64,000 bases of DNA from Aphelocoma coerulescens. Lineage: Eukaryota; Chordata; Aves; Passeriformes; Corvidae. The notes beneath the pieces were generated by a model. The model was not told the origin of the DNA, did no database searches, and worked only from the letters and a program-made list of their open reading frames with translations. Position numbers and translations under genes: made by a program. Where the stretch lies: contig NC_091017.1 in NCBI RefSeq assembly GCF_041296385.1, forward strand, positions 45,703,714 to 45,767,713. The letters run 5' to 3'. Position 1 is the stretch's first letter. Each line of letters opens with the position of its first letter. Below, piece by piece: positions 14,174 through 28,990 of this stretch.

Positions 14174-14303
14174 GATTTCGTAGAATATCTTTAGTTGGAA
14201 GGGACCCACAAGGATCATCGAGTGCAACTCTTGAGTGAATGGCCCACACAGGGATTGAACCCACAACGTTGGCATTATTAGCACCATGCTCTAACAAACT
14301 GCA
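14174..14303 (-). mobile_element. tRNA-Ile-derived SINE with CR1-like tail (TguSINE1-like)
   Basis: Read on the minus strand, the head (about 14303 down to 14240) is a tRNA-Ile pseudogene: a partial A box and D arm (GTTAGAGCATGG), an anticodon loop CTAATAA with anticodon AAT near 14279-14277, and a B box GGTTCAATCCC at 14261-14251. It continues into a tail (about 14235 to 14174) that matches a CR1 3' end: GATGATCC, then GGGTCCCTTCCAACT, then a degraded TTCTAYGAAAT terminus. A tRNA-Ile head plus CR1 tail is the described structure of TguSINE1 of passerine birds, moved by CR1 enzymes. The outermost tRNA bases are missing, so this is an insertion and not a working tRNA gene. The same tail type appears in the antisense CR1 at about 61085. 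Confidence 0.8.
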
Positions 14304-17300
14304 TTTTAGTAGTTTGGATTATTGGGGAGCAAAAGGAGCGGAAGGGGGCATGGGAGTGTTCTAGGACACAAGGAAACAAACATGAGGTCATGAGATTGCT
14401 TAAAAGCTGTTTGGTCTGTTTTCAGTGAAATTTACTTCTTTTTCTTTTCATCATTCTCAGAACTGGCAGTCATCTGGAATCTCTGAGGGTATCCACATGC
14501 CTTATTTTCATTGTTCTCTTACACATTGTTTAATGAGATTTTTATCTCAAATCTCATAATTAATGATAAATTAAGTTTTGTCATTGTTGTATCAGTACAC
14601 ACAACTTGTCCTGAGGTCTGGCACTGGCCCTCAGACATGTTACTTGAAAAATTAACTCAGACCTGTTTGTTTTGAAATAGTCTGTGATAATAAATTAGGA
14701 CTAATAGTTCAAACTAGGAGGAGTTGTATTGAAGAGCATCGTGGGGATATGCTGTAATCTTGGTTTTATTTAACATCCTCATTAGTTATATGGATGAAGG
14801 AGTAAAAATGGCACTAAAAATTTCCCAATGATACTAAATAGCAAGTGTTCTGAGTGCCAAATAGAGACAAAATGTTAATAGAAGAGGGCAAGGAAAGACC
14901 ATTAATTGTATAGCCAGAAACTAATAAAATGAAATTAGAACTGAAAAACATAAGCTGGTCTGAAATGTGGAGTATTCAGGAAAAATCTAAGGAGGAATGG
15001 TGATAGAGGGTTTTAATTAGGCATAAATCTGCAACATGGTCTGACTCACGAGTTACAGTTTGAGCTGGGTATGCAAATATCTCAGCAAAGAGGAATTCGT
15101 AGACATACCATCAATGGAATATAAATTTGGAATTCGGGCTTCTTGCTTTTTTAAAGTTCCTGTCAAATTCTCTTATTGCTCTTTATTTTACTATTCAGAT
15201 ATATTTGTATGAAAACAATTTTGAGGTTAGAGGTATTACTATATGGGGATAGGTAAGAGATGAAACTTTGACTCAATATGTGGGTTAAGCAATAATTAAT
15301 TGCTGGCAAAGGGAAGCTAATAACCAAAGATAGAATGGAACATGTTGCATGCAGTGTAGAGATACAATTAAAAGTAATAGGATGAAAATAAGGAAAGGGA
15401 AGATTAGGCACATTATCAGGAAAAACTGTTTAACAGTGAACTACATTAAGATATCTAAGTCTGTCCCAAGAAAGTGACAGAAGCTCTGTCACTTTGTAAC
15501 ATGAAATTAAAATAAATAGAAATGTAAGTCTTACTGGTGAGAACAAACCTACATTCAATTAGGAGAAGGTGGACTGAGATAACCTCCTGGAGTTTTTCTA
15601 GTAATACTTGTGTGCATTTCGAATCAGGGATACGTGAGTATGTAGTTTATGACAGAGATTTTTGTACTAAGCTATGGCTAAGTGTGTTATGCTGGCAGCC
15701 TGCATGTTGAAATGCATTGCCTGTTTAAATGTAACAGAAAATGACTTGTCCTGTAGCCCAGACTTCACGCTGAAATTGTCCAGACCTTCCACAATACATC
15801 ATTTGCAAAACAGCCGCTTTCCCTTCCCACGTGCTGGACCATTTTATATCCTGCAAAATTACAATATAAGATTCCCAGCTCTCAGTGAAAACTGCCAATG
15901 TCTTCTGGGCATGTACATACTCATGTAAATATTTTGTAAGCAAAAATGTTGGATACCCACAAATTCACAAAGCCCATGATGCTGAATAGAGGTATTTGAC
16001 AAGCTTTCTGTAAATACAGAATAAGTTCGTGTTATAAAAATACATGCTGACTTTTTTTCTCAGGCCAGAGACAGTTCTGTTTCAGCCAGTGTGTAGCAGT
16101 GCTTGCAGCCTTCCTCAGTAGCTACAGAAGCACGTAAATCTCTTATGGTCCAAAGTCAGACATTGCAGGAAGGCAAATATCTTTCAGGTACTACAGATCA
16201 ACAGATTTATCTGTTCCTCTTCCTTGGGGCAAATGTAGTTGCTTTAAAAACTTGAAAAATGTGTCTTGAATGCTAGCCAGTTTATTTTTTATCTCTTTTT
16301 GATATTTGATTTCAATTTCATGAATCCGTCTTTTTACCCTCTTTCATTGGTTTTTAAGCCAAACTTCTGTCAACATTGTTCTCTTAATGTACAAAAATGT
16401 ACATTTGTTCAGTTTAATTAAGCATTCAGTCTGTTTGCCAAGAGCAAATTACAGTTCCCCAATCTCACCCTCACCCCTCCAAAATCAAATTTTGCTAAGT
16501 GGTGGGCAATTACTTCTCATATCTGATTGTTGTAAGTCATGTTTTGCTCCTAAGGGATTTTTGTAGTTTTCAATCTCTGTTACTTAATAGAAGAGCCAAG
16601 ACCCAATTATTTCTCCTCAGACTGTGGCCTTTGTAGCCTTCAAAGAACAGTCTCCCCCACACCTCCTGTATCATTAGCTGCAAAATATCTTTCCAGAGAT
16701 GATTTTGGCCTTTTCACAAATCAAAGGATTCAGAGTGACAAATTATCCATCTTATACTCGAATGCATGCCAGATGGGACAACCTGCCAACTGTGTATCAT
16801 AGTGTGGGTATGATCTGATGTAGAGACATTTTCTCCACTCCTCCTTCCCCATCAAAAATCATTTCAAAAAAATCATGCAGTTTAAGAAAATCTGTGAAGA
16901 TAAATTCATTCTGAAATATAGTGAAACATAAAAGTAGAATATCATTTTATTGAAGGAAGAATGCTGTACCCAAATGTCAGCTCACTTGAAGTGAACTAAT
17001 GTGTACTTGGCATGATAGATGAACCTAAGAGTCAAAAATGCAACCCTCCCTCTTGCCAGTGCTTGCACACACATAGTTTCCTTTGACTGCTTGATTACAG
17101 AACAGACATTCCTAATTGCAAGATAAGGAGTTTGAATTTAAATTGTCACAGTTTAATGGAAGAATCCTGAACTAGCAGTCAGGAACAAGGATGTACTGCT
17201 CTTGTGCAGAGAGTAGGCCGCAGGAAATTTATGGTAGAAATTAATCTGTAATACAGAAGGTAAGAGGAGAAGGAAACAGTCACATAGAGAGTTTATTTTC

Positions 17301-17950
17301 ATCATAAATTACAAAGCTGAGGACTTTGCCCAGGTACTGCTTATGCTGACTTCCAGAGGAGCAAATGTTATGCGAGCGCTAAGCAAATAACTTGTATGAG
17401 ATCAGGAGCAGATGCAAGTGTGTCACATCATCACATCAAGCTCTTTTATTTTGATTTTTCATTCTTTTATTTTGGGGAAAGTTCTAATATTTTTAACTCA
17501 GTACTGCAATGCAAAATCTTTTTTTGAAAAGCCTTTTTTTAGAAAGGGAGGGCTCAAGATCCTACACAAGTTCCTATGTGCTCATCACTTGGTGGCAACA
17601 GTCTGAATTTACAGTTTTACAAGCCTTTCGTATCAGCTCTAATTCTCACTGAGCCTTGATGGATTTGTGAATACAAAACTTCTTCCAGAAACAGAGAATG
17701 AGTTGGAGGTTGTGAGGTTTTAATAAAATCTTGATTTTTAAAATATTTTTAATTTTTTAATACCTAGTTTATTCTATAGTTCCAATGATTTCTACAGATA
17801 CTGTGCTTCTGAGGAATTGCTATTGGATTAAATGGAAGTTGCCAGTGGGAGTTAATACAGAAATCAGGTCATTGTAATGCAACTGCAACATATGTTTTAT
17901 TCTATAGTGTTGAAAAGTTCCTGTAGTGAAAAAAAATAGATCATTTGACC

Positions 17951-17965
17951 AAAAAAAAAAAAAAA
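17951..17965. repeat. poly(A) run
   Basis: Fifteen A in a row; no retrocopy is recognised upstream of it. Confidence 0.7.
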
Positions 17966-20900
17966 TTATCTTCTCATTGCCTTTTGGTATCCATTTGCAC
18001 TCTGTTGTGAGTGGCTGTACGTTGGAGGATCATGTTTCAGTGCTTTAAACATGTTGCTTGCTGAAAGTAAACAGGACTCTTGCAAATTCTGCTGGCAGAT
18101 GCTTGTTGCAATCTTTCATAGGAGAAATGCTAAGGATTTTGTGCTTGAGTCACTAAGAAAAAAAAAATAATGTGCATTGGATAACTGTGAGAACAGCTTA
18201 TTTCAAAGCTGTGTAGGAAAGGCTAAACATTTGTCACCTTTAACATCCTTTATCTTTTTAAATATTATCAATAGTTTTGATAGCTTAAGGACTGTGCTTA
18301 AACTGTGTTTTTTCTGCTCTTCTCTCTCATACACAAAAGAATTCTCCATTTAGTATCTTTGTGTGTCTGACGAAGCATTGACATGAATGTATTTGTCACT
18401 AACCCATTTGGAGTACACAGGAGTAGTAACCCTGCTTTTTAAGGATGCAGAGATCTGACTAGAAGGCACATCAGCCTTCCTTTCTCGTGCAAGGCCAAGG
18501 ATTCCTATTGTCAGATGCAGTGGGCATGAAAGCAGCAATTTTACAGCACAAAAACTCCAATAACATTTACTGCGGTTGGCTGAGATTGCAATGCACACAG
18601 GCACTGCTCAGTCTTGGTTGCTTAAGCACCAGCTTCCCTTGGCTTTTTGCCAGCCTGCACGCTCCAAAGAGACAAGTCCTTTAAGGCGAAAGAGTTTTCC
18701 TTGTAACTTGCTGTGGGGTAAACAGACCATTCAGGCATAGTTTATTGCATTACATACTTGACTATGCATACTGGAATGCAGCAAAGTAATGGGTAGAATT
18801 ATTTTAATTGTTAGAATTCATAGGTACGAGATATGTTCTCTGAGCCAGGAGGGGGGGGGCGGGAAGAAAAAAGTAAAGATGTTTCTGTCTGCTAAGTTGC
18901 TGATCATTTATTACAAAAGACTAAAAATACTCTCTCCATGGGAATTCTGTGTGTTTACACTAGTATGCCTGCTACAGTTACAGAAAACAGAATTAATTTG
19001 CCTCTTTATTGGTATTCTTCTCTTGAAGACAAATCCCATAACAGTTAGCAGCAAGATGCAGTGTCAAAGAACAGTTCTGTTTATGTAACGGGATACTTTG
19101 TTGTCATTAAAAAAAACCCAAACAAAACAAAGTCCTCAATTTGGAAATACTGTAATTGCAGGATACTTGCAAATTAGAAGGAATTCAGTTACTGTAAATT
19201 TTGCCATCAGTCCACCTCATCTTTGTGTTGAAAGGTACTCTGTTTTGCAGTGATCAGCTTATCCCATTGTTGCCATAACCTGGAGACTCCACATGAAATA
19301 GTCTCTTAAATATTACTTTGTATGCATTTCTTGAAGCTTCAAGTTAACACTGCAGTAGCTATTCAAACAACATACAATGGAATTTATTTGTAATAAAGCA
19401 TGTCTATCTGAATATACAGGAGGCTGACTTGGCTATCAGCTGCTGCTGGCTGAGTTTTTTGGTTCACTCAGAAAGGTTCAAAGCAGTGTAAAGCTTTCCC
19501 TTGATTTTGTTGCTTGTAGCTGGTGTAAGGGGGCTTGTTTTTCTGCTCATTCTGAAATGAAAAGACCACAAGGGATTTTTGTTGAATGCTCCCTTCTCAG
19601 TGGCATCCTACAGTGTGTTCAGGAAAGCTTTAAAATACTGTCTGTGGCATTTCTTGAGTCTCTGGGTTACTTTCTGGTAGCTTGTCCTCTGGTGAGTGGT
19701 GAGAAGGCGAGGATAGAGGTGACCTTGCACCCCTATCTCTGTGTACACCAGCTTCGAAATTGCTTCAGAAAGTAAGTGAAGCACTTCTAATGAATTGCGC
19801 TTTTGGTTCTTTGAATCTGCACAGCATCTCCATCAGGTTTTTACAGCTGGACTCTTCCTGTAATTGCTACTGGGGTGAGATGCACGACATGGGGTTTTGA
19901 AGCTAAGTACTTACATTGTTTTACTGGCCAAAAATACATAACATAGAGGGAGCGACAGACTTCATGAAATTCACACTTATATATCTTCATGTTCTTCACC
20001 CCTTTCCGACATGCTGCTGATTTGCCAGCAGGCACTCTAGATGGGGATTAAAGAAATGGAAAAGCTGAAAGATACAGTTTCTTAAAGCAGCTGTATATTA
20101 GTAAAGAATTTGTTTGTTATGAATGTGTGATACATGTCCAAAGATCTATTTTTATTGGTACTGAAAAATTGGAAAGAAACACTTCATCGTTTTAATCTTT
20201 TTGACATCAGAATATAGAGTAATGCTCAGAAAAAAAGTATCCACCATTAGAAACAATAATTGATGCCTCATAATTTTCAATTTCCAAGTGGTTTAGATCT
20301 TAATGTGCCTTCAGGTATGCAGGATTTTTGGCATATTTACCTGGCTAATTAAAAAATAATAGGTCTTTTTCAAGTCTTCTTTGTGCATTTTTCAAGTGAT
20401 ACAGTATGAAGTGTTACTTACGTCTTGTAATGTACAGTTCTCAAAATTTCAAAATTCCCTGCAGTATTTTTCTCAGATGTCCTTCCTGATCTATTTCCTC
20501 AAGGCCTTTAATCGGTGGTGTGTAATGTGGAATATTTTTCTGTTTGTTTATAGTTTTGTATGAATAACTCAAAATAATTGGCATCAGAATGCACCACAGC
20601 ATCATGTATGGATCTCTTCCTCGCTCAAGTTGAATTGTTTCTTATTTTAGTCTACTCTGTTATTTAAAAGTCTTTGTTGTCTCTCCTAATTGTAGTGAAT
20701 TCTGGCTGTTGTATACCTAAGCCAGTAAACAGGAAGGCAGAGATAGAGGATGGATTAGATATTTTTTAAATTCCTTTCTAGCTTCCAGAAAGCCCTCCAG
20801 AATAAACTGCTTTGCAAGCCTTCTGGACTGGAGGCCCTGAGGGACATTCCTAGGCAGGGTGGAGGAATCAGCCAGTGTACTTGCATTGTTTTGAGCCTGA

Positions 20901-22776
20901 AAGGGAAATTCATCCTTCCCCTATCAGAGATTTATACTGTTAGCTAGATATTTAAAATTGCTAGTTTTCTTGAGAAAGACCAGCAGAATAACAATCAAGT
21001 AAAACAGTACAGCCTGCCCACAATCATCTAGTTGCTTCATCATTAGTAATACTCAGATCAACATTTCTGTTAAATAAATTTTTCTGGAAGTTCTTTGGAA
21101 ACAGTCTTGAGCTTTGGGTGCAGCTTTGCTTCATTATAGTATAATAACTTTCTATGATCATGGCCACAACAGACCAGGTTTTTTTCCCCTTTGTGTATAT
21201 AAAATTGCTTGAGAGACAGTTAAAATTCAAACTAGTAAAGAATGAAATACACTTAGGCATTTAAACCACATATCTCTAAAAGCAAGTACCCTGTAGTACC
21301 AGTTTTGTGTTAGGGAAGTTGGGGAAGCATCCATATCCTTCATGCATGCTTTAGCAATGTTGATGTTCTTGTATGGTGTGCTGGCCCAGATTTAATCTGT
21401 TCTATCATATTTTAGGAGCAGACAGTGACTATAAATTTTGCACCTGGAATCTTAACCTACCACATATTTATGTATTTTTGAGTGATGGATAGGATTCTGC
21501 TTCTACAAAAAGTTCAAGAAATTTGAATGCAGAAAGAAAATCAAGAGAATGATTGTTCGGGGCAGTTCTGTGTATTGTCAGTAATATACAATTTTTCTGT
21601 GACACTAATCCTGAAATAATCAAATGTGAATACTAAATAATCTATAAACAATGCACTAACCTTTCATCTTAGTGATGATGATTAGTGACTCTCAGCTTGC
21701 ACAAGTGTAAATAATGTCTTATATCCTGGCAGAATTAAGTTGTAGTTAATATTTGCATATGTTTCTGTTTCCTGTTACTGCACTCCCATGATTACAACAG
21801 AACTGAAAATGTATTCCTGTGGTTACAAAGACTTGAACAATTCAGTGGCATTTGCAGACAGCCTTTGGGAAAACCTCGTAAGGGATATTGAAGTACAGGA
21901 ACCTTGAGATGCAGTGCTCTTTCACTGCTGCATCAGTGCTGCTCTTCGATTCCTTTGGAGATGTTGAGTAGCAAAGGAAAAAAATAATAGCAGATGCAGT
22001 ATTTCCACCACTCAAAAACATGCTCTTTAACGTAAGTACCAGACAGCTCCTTTGCCATGATTTCTTCCTCCAAGTGCAAAGCTCTGTTGCTTTGTGGGTT
22101 AACAGCCCTAAAATGGTGTGCTGTTTCCATTACACTGTCTGACTCTGAGAAGGGAAGGAGGTTACCCCTTGCCGTAACTGTCTGTTAATAGTGACCATGA
22201 GATACGAGCAAAGCCAAGTGGTGATGCAGCAAAGCCTCTGATTTGAACACACTAAAAAACTAGATCCCTTTTTCTTGATGTATTTGTTGTTTGCCATGGT
22301 AGCAATAAAGGTTTCCATTGCTGCTGTGGAATATCAGTAGGAGACTAAATGTATGAATAAGGCTCATCTGCGCCCCATATCAATTTCCGATGTTGTTCAG
22401 AGGTCTTACTGAGGAGCAGGCATGAATCCCCCATTCCACTAGAAGCATATGCAGCTGATTAGGGGACAATTTTTTCTAACACCACACATCATTTTGGGGA
22501 AAAAGGGCAGGGAGATGTTCTTTTCAGGCTCTTTCTGAGCCAAACTGCTGGTAGCCACCTTGAGGCAAAGCAGGAAAGAAATGAGTGTAGATGAGAAAGT
22601 AGAGATTGTCATGGAATCCTCTGCCCTTAACTTCATCCTTCATGACTCATCTGTTTAATGCTCCTTAAGCAGTCAAAAGTGCTGAGGAATGCCATTATAG
22701 TCAAATCTACAATACAACAGATGCAAACAGGCACGAGCCTTTTACTCCCTGAAGTGACCTATATGCATGGATGTGA

Positions 22777-23100
22777 TTTTTTTTTTTTTTGCCTTTTCAT
22801 TCTTTGGAGAGGTTGGGTATTGGGTTTTTTGCCCTTGTTCCATCTTAGTTTTAATCCTTCTTATCCTTTAAGTGTGTTCTTTTAATTTCCTCCTTTCCCT
22901 CTTTTTGCCCTTCTTCTTTGAAAGCATCTTTTTCTTATTGATTGTCATTTAACCTTTATTAGACCGTACCATGCCACTCCATCCTAGTTACTACTTTCTC
23001 TTTTATCCTTTTTTTTCTCTTTTTTAATGGACTCTTTTCATATCATTCTCTCCTTGTTCAGGCTTCCTACATCCCCTTCCTCATTCCCTTTGTTGTTCTC
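22777..23100. repeat. Pyrimidine-rich tract
   Basis: Starts with a 14-base T run, then a long interval dominated by C and T on the + strand (repeated TCCTT, CTTTT and TTCTC words) with few purine blocks. No splice acceptor with an attached open exon is seen after it. It is a low-complexity interval inside the intron. Confidence 0.5.
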
Positions 23101-24540
23101 TCCATGGGACAGGTATATCTCATGAAAAGGTGCTTTGTTCAGAATGTATCTGCCTTGGGGCAGCTGTTTAATGAAAAAATCAGCTTTCCATCCCATGCTT
23201 CTATCCCTCTGAAGCCCGACGCAATAAATGCCAATTACAGTTCTACATAATTAAAATAACCATGTCATATTTCTTTTTTAATATTAGTGTCTTCACATTA
23301 AAGGAATGGAATGCTATGCAACGTGTATGTTTTTTGAAACAAAAAAATAAGAATTTTGCTTCTAATCCATATTACAACACTTGTTATCTAAAATTTTCTT
23401 TAACCCTTCTTTTCTGTTCTGAGAATAGTCCAACCATCTGTAGAAGGGTCAGCAAAAACACAAACATGAATACTTAGAAGTGTAGTTCCTTTATAATTGG
23501 GGATGAAAACTAATATCCTGCCTGCTTCTGATCCTTCTTATCCTGTTGTGGCAGGAAAGCTATTAGAAGAGATGAAAATTGATCAAAAAAAACCACGTGG
23601 TCTTTTCTCTTGATGGCTGCTTTGGCTGTTGGGAGAATTTGCAGCTGCAGAGAGGCCAGAAGATAGAGGAAAAGTATCAATCTCATGTGGTTTTAAGAGG
23701 GCAGGATAATCTTAACCTTTTGGGTGCTAGGCTACTTGTCTGCCCCAGGGAACTGAGATGTTCCTGAATACCTTAATAGCCTTACAAGAGGATTAAAAAC
23801 AGAAATGAAGGAGACGTTGGTACTGGTAATGGTACTAATTTCTCCAAATGTGACCATTTCTGCTATAGAGCAGCTGTTTTCAGACTTCTTGGTGAGATTC
23901 TCCCACTTGACCTGAAATGTCAGAGTCTTTAATGTGTGAATTTGAGATGAAGTGGCTCTTTACAGTCACTATGTGAAAGTTAACATCTGGATTTGTGCTT
24001 TTCTCTGACCATTTTCTCCATCTTTTTTATTTCTACTTTATACAGTTTTGTATGCCTGCTGTTAACACACAATATTGTGCAAATGGCTAGGTTTTACTAG
24101 CTGAAGCTAACAATTGGTGCAGAAGCAAATCTGTTCTAGAAATAAAGATCTTACTCCCCCCAAATGTTGATAATATTATTAGATTATATTTTAAAATTCA
24201 TATATTTAACAGACAAACGTCAAGTTTGGAATTCCAAATTTCTCTGAAGACATTAATAAATGAATTGCTGAAAGCAGTATTAGGAACTGTGTTCTCTATT
24301 GTGTTTCATGCTCACTTCATCCCATTAGAGAAAGTATTTTTGTTCAAGAGGTGAGAGGCAGTCAGCAAGCAGGACTTAAGCAGCAGTGCTGTGTATAAGA
24401 ATGCTTTTTGCGTAAGTGGAAGGATCATAATATTAGAGTGGCATCAGGATATGACTTCAGGGACAGTGACATGGTTGTGTCTGCATGTGAGGTGAATGAT
24501 TAACTGTTGGACAAAGGATAAAAGAGTTTAAAAGTGCTGG

Positions 24541-24553
24541 AAAAAAAAAAAAA
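24541..24553. repeat. poly(A) run
   Basis: Run of 13 A. A second run lies at about 24591-24599. Both sit just upstream of the GC-rich island. Confidence 0.6.
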
Positions 24554-24744
24554 CATGCAGCATTTTATCTACAGTATGGAAGCTTTTTACAAAAAAAAAT
24601 AACCTGTCTGGACACGTACCACTGCCTTGGTGACTCTCACATCACACACGAGCGAGATCACACCTGAGGGTGCTTTCCACCCTGAAGGAATGTGTGTCCT
24701 CAGAGAAAGCTCAGTAGTTAGTTTCGTCCAGCAGTTAATTCAGA

Positions 24745-24945
24745 AGTTACTCCCCAGCACCCCAGCTGGCTGTCCAGCAGCGTCCGAGGGGCCTGGCGTG
24801 CCTTCCCGGGCGCCCTGGGCACGCAGTGCCCCCAGCCTCACAGCCTCCAGGCGTGAGCACGGCGGCCCTGCAGAGCAGCCTTCCGCCGGTGCTGCTGCCT
24901 TCCAGAGGGCTCCGCGGTCACGGGGGATGAGCTGTCGTTGTAATG
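24745..24945. other. GC-rich island within the AT-rich intron
   Basis: About 200 bases of strongly GC-rich sequence with many CpGs, in sharp contrast to both flanks. Because stop codons are AT-rich, long frames stay open on both strands (24627-25064 on +, 24740-25069 on -), so openness is weak evidence for coding. I recognise no protein domain and no convincing acceptor/donor pair in phase with the neighbouring TENM3 exons. It could be a small CpG island (alternative promoter or enhancer), a GC-rich insertion, or a locally biased spot. Confidence 0.5.
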
Positions 24946-27900
24946 CCTGGTGGCTGAACGTCTGCGGCATGGATAAGCAATCCAGGGTCTCTTCCAATGC
25001 TCTAGTTGTGTGGTTGGGACCAGTGTACTTTAAAGGAGAGAAAATACGGGTAGTAAAGTTCTGAGGCACCCTGCATGATGGTCAATGGGGAAAAATACCC
25101 CAAACAGCAACAAAAAAATCCAGAATTGCTCTTGGAAGAAAATTTCACCAAGATAGCTACTGCTTTTATGTCCTAGGACAGAAGGGACTTGGGTGCCATT
25201 GTCTTTCCCTTGTCAGTCTTTTTTCTCAATTTTGTTTTAAACATCTTTCACCATCCCTTCTTCAGTGTTTTATCATTCTCTTGTATGCTAGTAGAAACAT
25301 CTTTGACGTGTCTGGGTGCTTGTGTCTGCATACTTGCCATTGTGCTTTGTTTTTTTCCTTTCCCAGATGTTTGCATTTTTAAGGGATTTCTTTGCATAGA
25401 GGCTATTATTTCTCTCTTTTTTTTTTTTTTTAAGGAAGGAGGGGAATACTAAAATTGTTTTTCTTAAGGCACAAGGAAATTAGCTTATAATTTTTTTAAT
25501 CTGCTGTCATATTTTAGAAACTTACAGGAATTTTACTTGTGATTATATTATCCATTTATCAGTCCAGTAATTTCTCCATCATATTTCACAACCATATGTT
25601 CGTACATTCAGCATGTCATTATTACATGTATGGTGCAATAAAATACTGTGCAACAGAACAAAGTGAATTACCCAGGGTATATTAAAATTTACAATGAATC
25701 ACATAAAAAACTGTGGGAAAAAAAAAAGAAAAAAACCCAGAGTGGGTTTCACATTATTATAAACCCTCAATTCTGCATGGCCCTTTAATTTTTTTTAAGT
25801 TACAGATATTTTCTTCTGTAGTTTTCTTATTCACTATATGGAAAGCAGACACTGACTCTACAAAAGTAACTACCTTGTAAAGGAAGGACTTTACAAGAGT
25901 GTAATTTCTGTTCGTTAATACAACATTTTGAACTGATTAATGAGACCAATATAATTTTGTATCTCAGAACTAATAGCTTGAGTTATTTTTTTCCAAATTG
26001 TTCATATTTTATTGGCTGTTTATTTTCTATTACATTGCTTTTGAGATTTATGGAAAGTACTTGTAATTATCACGTCCTTCATTTGATGCAATGAATATAT
26101 TTTACTGGACAGCTTTATGCATTCAGTGTTACATTTTTTGTTTTGCAGCTGAAGACAAATTTCCTAATTGCTCTTGTACGTGTAGTTGTTTTGAGGTCTT
26201 TTTCTAAGCTGCTGTGATTTTTGCATTTGCATGTTAGTCTATGATTTTACACGTTAAAAGTCTCAAGCAAACTCTCAGTAGCTACTCCTGTAGCTTTGAA
26301 ACTTGACATTGCACCATATAGTTGCAATTGAATTTTAAATAATAATTTCTAGGTCAAAATCCAGTAGTTGTTAGTACAGAAACAAAATGTTTGTGGAAAC
26401 TTTTCCAAACTGTTAATTGAAATTTCCGTACTGCTAAGAGCAAAAGCAAGAAATGAATACTTTTCTGCCTGGGGCTTTTGTGGTCATCTACCATAGAGAT
26501 AGGAGCTGTATACAAATTTAACTTTGTCTTTTATAGACAGCACTTTGTGTTTAGTCTGAACCCAATGATTTTAAAACTTCATTGGAGAAATCATTTTTCT
26601 CTTGCAAGTAATAAACATGCCACATCCTTAAAAGACAAAGTGTGAGACATAGCTGTAATTGCTCAGTTTTGGTGCCAAGAATAAGTGGTTTGAAGAAAGC
26701 TTAGCACCCTTATCCCTAGGGAGATGTAAATTATCGCAGGCAACACCAGACACAGTAACTTCTCACTTGTGTGCTAGTAGACAAGTAAGAACATGTCACA
26801 AGTATAAAAGATATTCCTAAAGTAATAAAATGTATTTCTGACATGTATTTCTATTTTTATTAACAGTAAGTTTGTATGTATATGCACAAATACCTAGACT
26901 ATGGTGTAAAATATTCATATTCCAAGAGCCGTAACAGTGCTGCCAGTACCAAACACAATATGATTTATTCTTTATTCTCTAAGAGCAGATGTGTTTCCTA
27001 GAGCTGTGCTCCTCACAGTGTTCCTATGTGAATACAAAAAGAATTGGGGGTGAAGAGGAACCTTATTACTGTAGTAGTAGTAGTGAGACTGAACCTAGTA
27101 AGTACTTTTCTTGAATGTTCTTTCTTGATGTTTACTTTTCAAATAAGATTTTATTTGCTCAGTAATGATTCTTGTGTGTGAGTTTCCCTGTTTCCACCAA
27201 AAAAAAGGTAAGTAAATACAGTAGAGGAATGGTGGATATGGTTAAGCTCAGGCCTTAATGAAATGGCCTAATTGATAGACACTGAGGATACTTTAAACGG
27301 GGACAAACCCATCTGCATAGAAACTAGTCTGCTTTTCTCTCTTTTTCTGTGTGCATAAACTGGAAAACTCGAAGTGCATCTCTGTTTAGTGAAAGTTGTT
27401 TCTGATGTAGAAGGGACACGTACCAACTAGTGTTGACTTCTGTGGCTTAAGTACCAGTAACCAGAATTATTCTGGTTTTGTCAGGAGGAAGAAACTGTTA
27501 TAAAGCTGTTTAAAACTAGTGGTATTAGAAAAAGCCTCCACCATTAAACAAACTACTGAGCACTAGCTCGAGGGGGAGTAAATCTTTGCCTATGTTCAGC
27601 AAAGATCTATACCAAGTACAATGCAGTTTGGAGTATCTGGAGAGTTTATCATGTCCAAAGAGTTCACACATCCTGTTGTACACAAACCTGATGAATTGAC
27701 CAGCTGGGACTATGAAAACTGACATGAGATTAGCTGTACATGTAACTGTTATAGAAAATGACCCTGGCATGAGCAGCAGCACATCAGCCATCAAATTTCA
27801 TTCTTGGGATTTACTAAAGAAAAGGTAGCATAATCTCTCACTTCAGTATATGAGTCGTTTATTTTGATGGCCCAAACAATTTTCATCTGTATTCTCATAG

Positions 27901-28393
27901 AGTGAGGAATATTCAGTAGTGCCTCCATGGCCTACATTTGGGTGAGGATTGAATATAAACAGTCATAAAGCAGGAGTCATGCCTCTGGCAGATGTGATGT
28001 TTTTCTGCAATTTAATGTTTTGGAGACATGATAAATAATAATCAAATGGCATTTACTTAAGCTACAAAGCTCCTACTAGAAAGAAACAATGAACAAGATT
28101 TATGTCAGGTCTCTGAACTTGAATGAGGCATGGGCCCAGGGGCATTGCAAGTACCTTCATTTTATATACTTTCCTGCTAGTCTGACTCACCCCCCAGGTT
28201 ATTGTCAGACCTAGTCAAAACCAGGATGTGTTCATCCATGTGGTTGTCTGCTGGCCAAGGGTAGACCTTTGCATGCCAGCAACCTCAGCCAGCTGCCTTC
28301 TAGAAAAAATATATCCATTTTGATTCATGGGATGAGGATGTAAGTTTCTTGTATCTAGACTTCTAGGATATTAAGGTCTGGCTGGTAGCTGCA

Positions 28394-28990
28394 TGTCATG
28401 GTTTAACCCCAACCAGCAACTAAACATCACATGGCCCCTTGTTTTCTCCCCTGCCCTAGCAGGATGGAAGGAAGAGAATTTGTAACAGGAAAAGGGAGAA
28501 AACTTGTGGATTGAGACAAGAGCAGTTTTAAGAGTTGAATTAAAATATAATAAGAAAAAATAAATTGTAATGGAAAGGAAAACAACAAAGATAAAGAAAG
28601 ATAAAGAAAAGTAAAGCCCATGAAAGACAAGTGATGCAAATGAAAAGAATTTTGCTCATCACCAACCAACTGTCCCTGAGCAGTGGCTTCCCAGCCAGCC
28701 TTGCCTCTAGTTTATATGCTGAGCATGACACCCTATTTTATAGAACATTCTTTTGAGCAGTTTGGATCAGCTGTCCTGGCTGTGTGCCCTCCCAGCTTCT
28801 TGTGCACCCCCAGCCTCCTCACTGGCAGGGTTGAGCGAGGAGCAGAAAAGGCCTTGCCTCTGTAAGCACTGCTCAGTAATAATTAAAATGTCACTGATTT
28901 ATCAACACTGTTTCTGGCACAAATCCAAAGCATAGTCCCATACCAGCTACTGTGAAGAAAACTATCTCTACCCCAGCCAAAACCAACAGA
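28394..28990 (-). mobile_element. ERVL-type LTR (3' LTR of a minus-strand provirus)
   Basis: An avian ERVL LTR lying in antisense. The left edge is the familiar TGTCATGGTTTAACCCC (28394 on +), which is the LTR's 3' end when read on the minus strand. On the minus strand a TATA box (TATAAA at 28716-28711) follows the CATGCTCAGC context typical of this family. The right edge, near 28990, has lost its exact terminal dinucleotide. Retroviral internal sequence of the same orientation lies to its right, which makes this the 3' LTR. The 5' LTR is not seen. Old and non-functional. Confidence 0.85.
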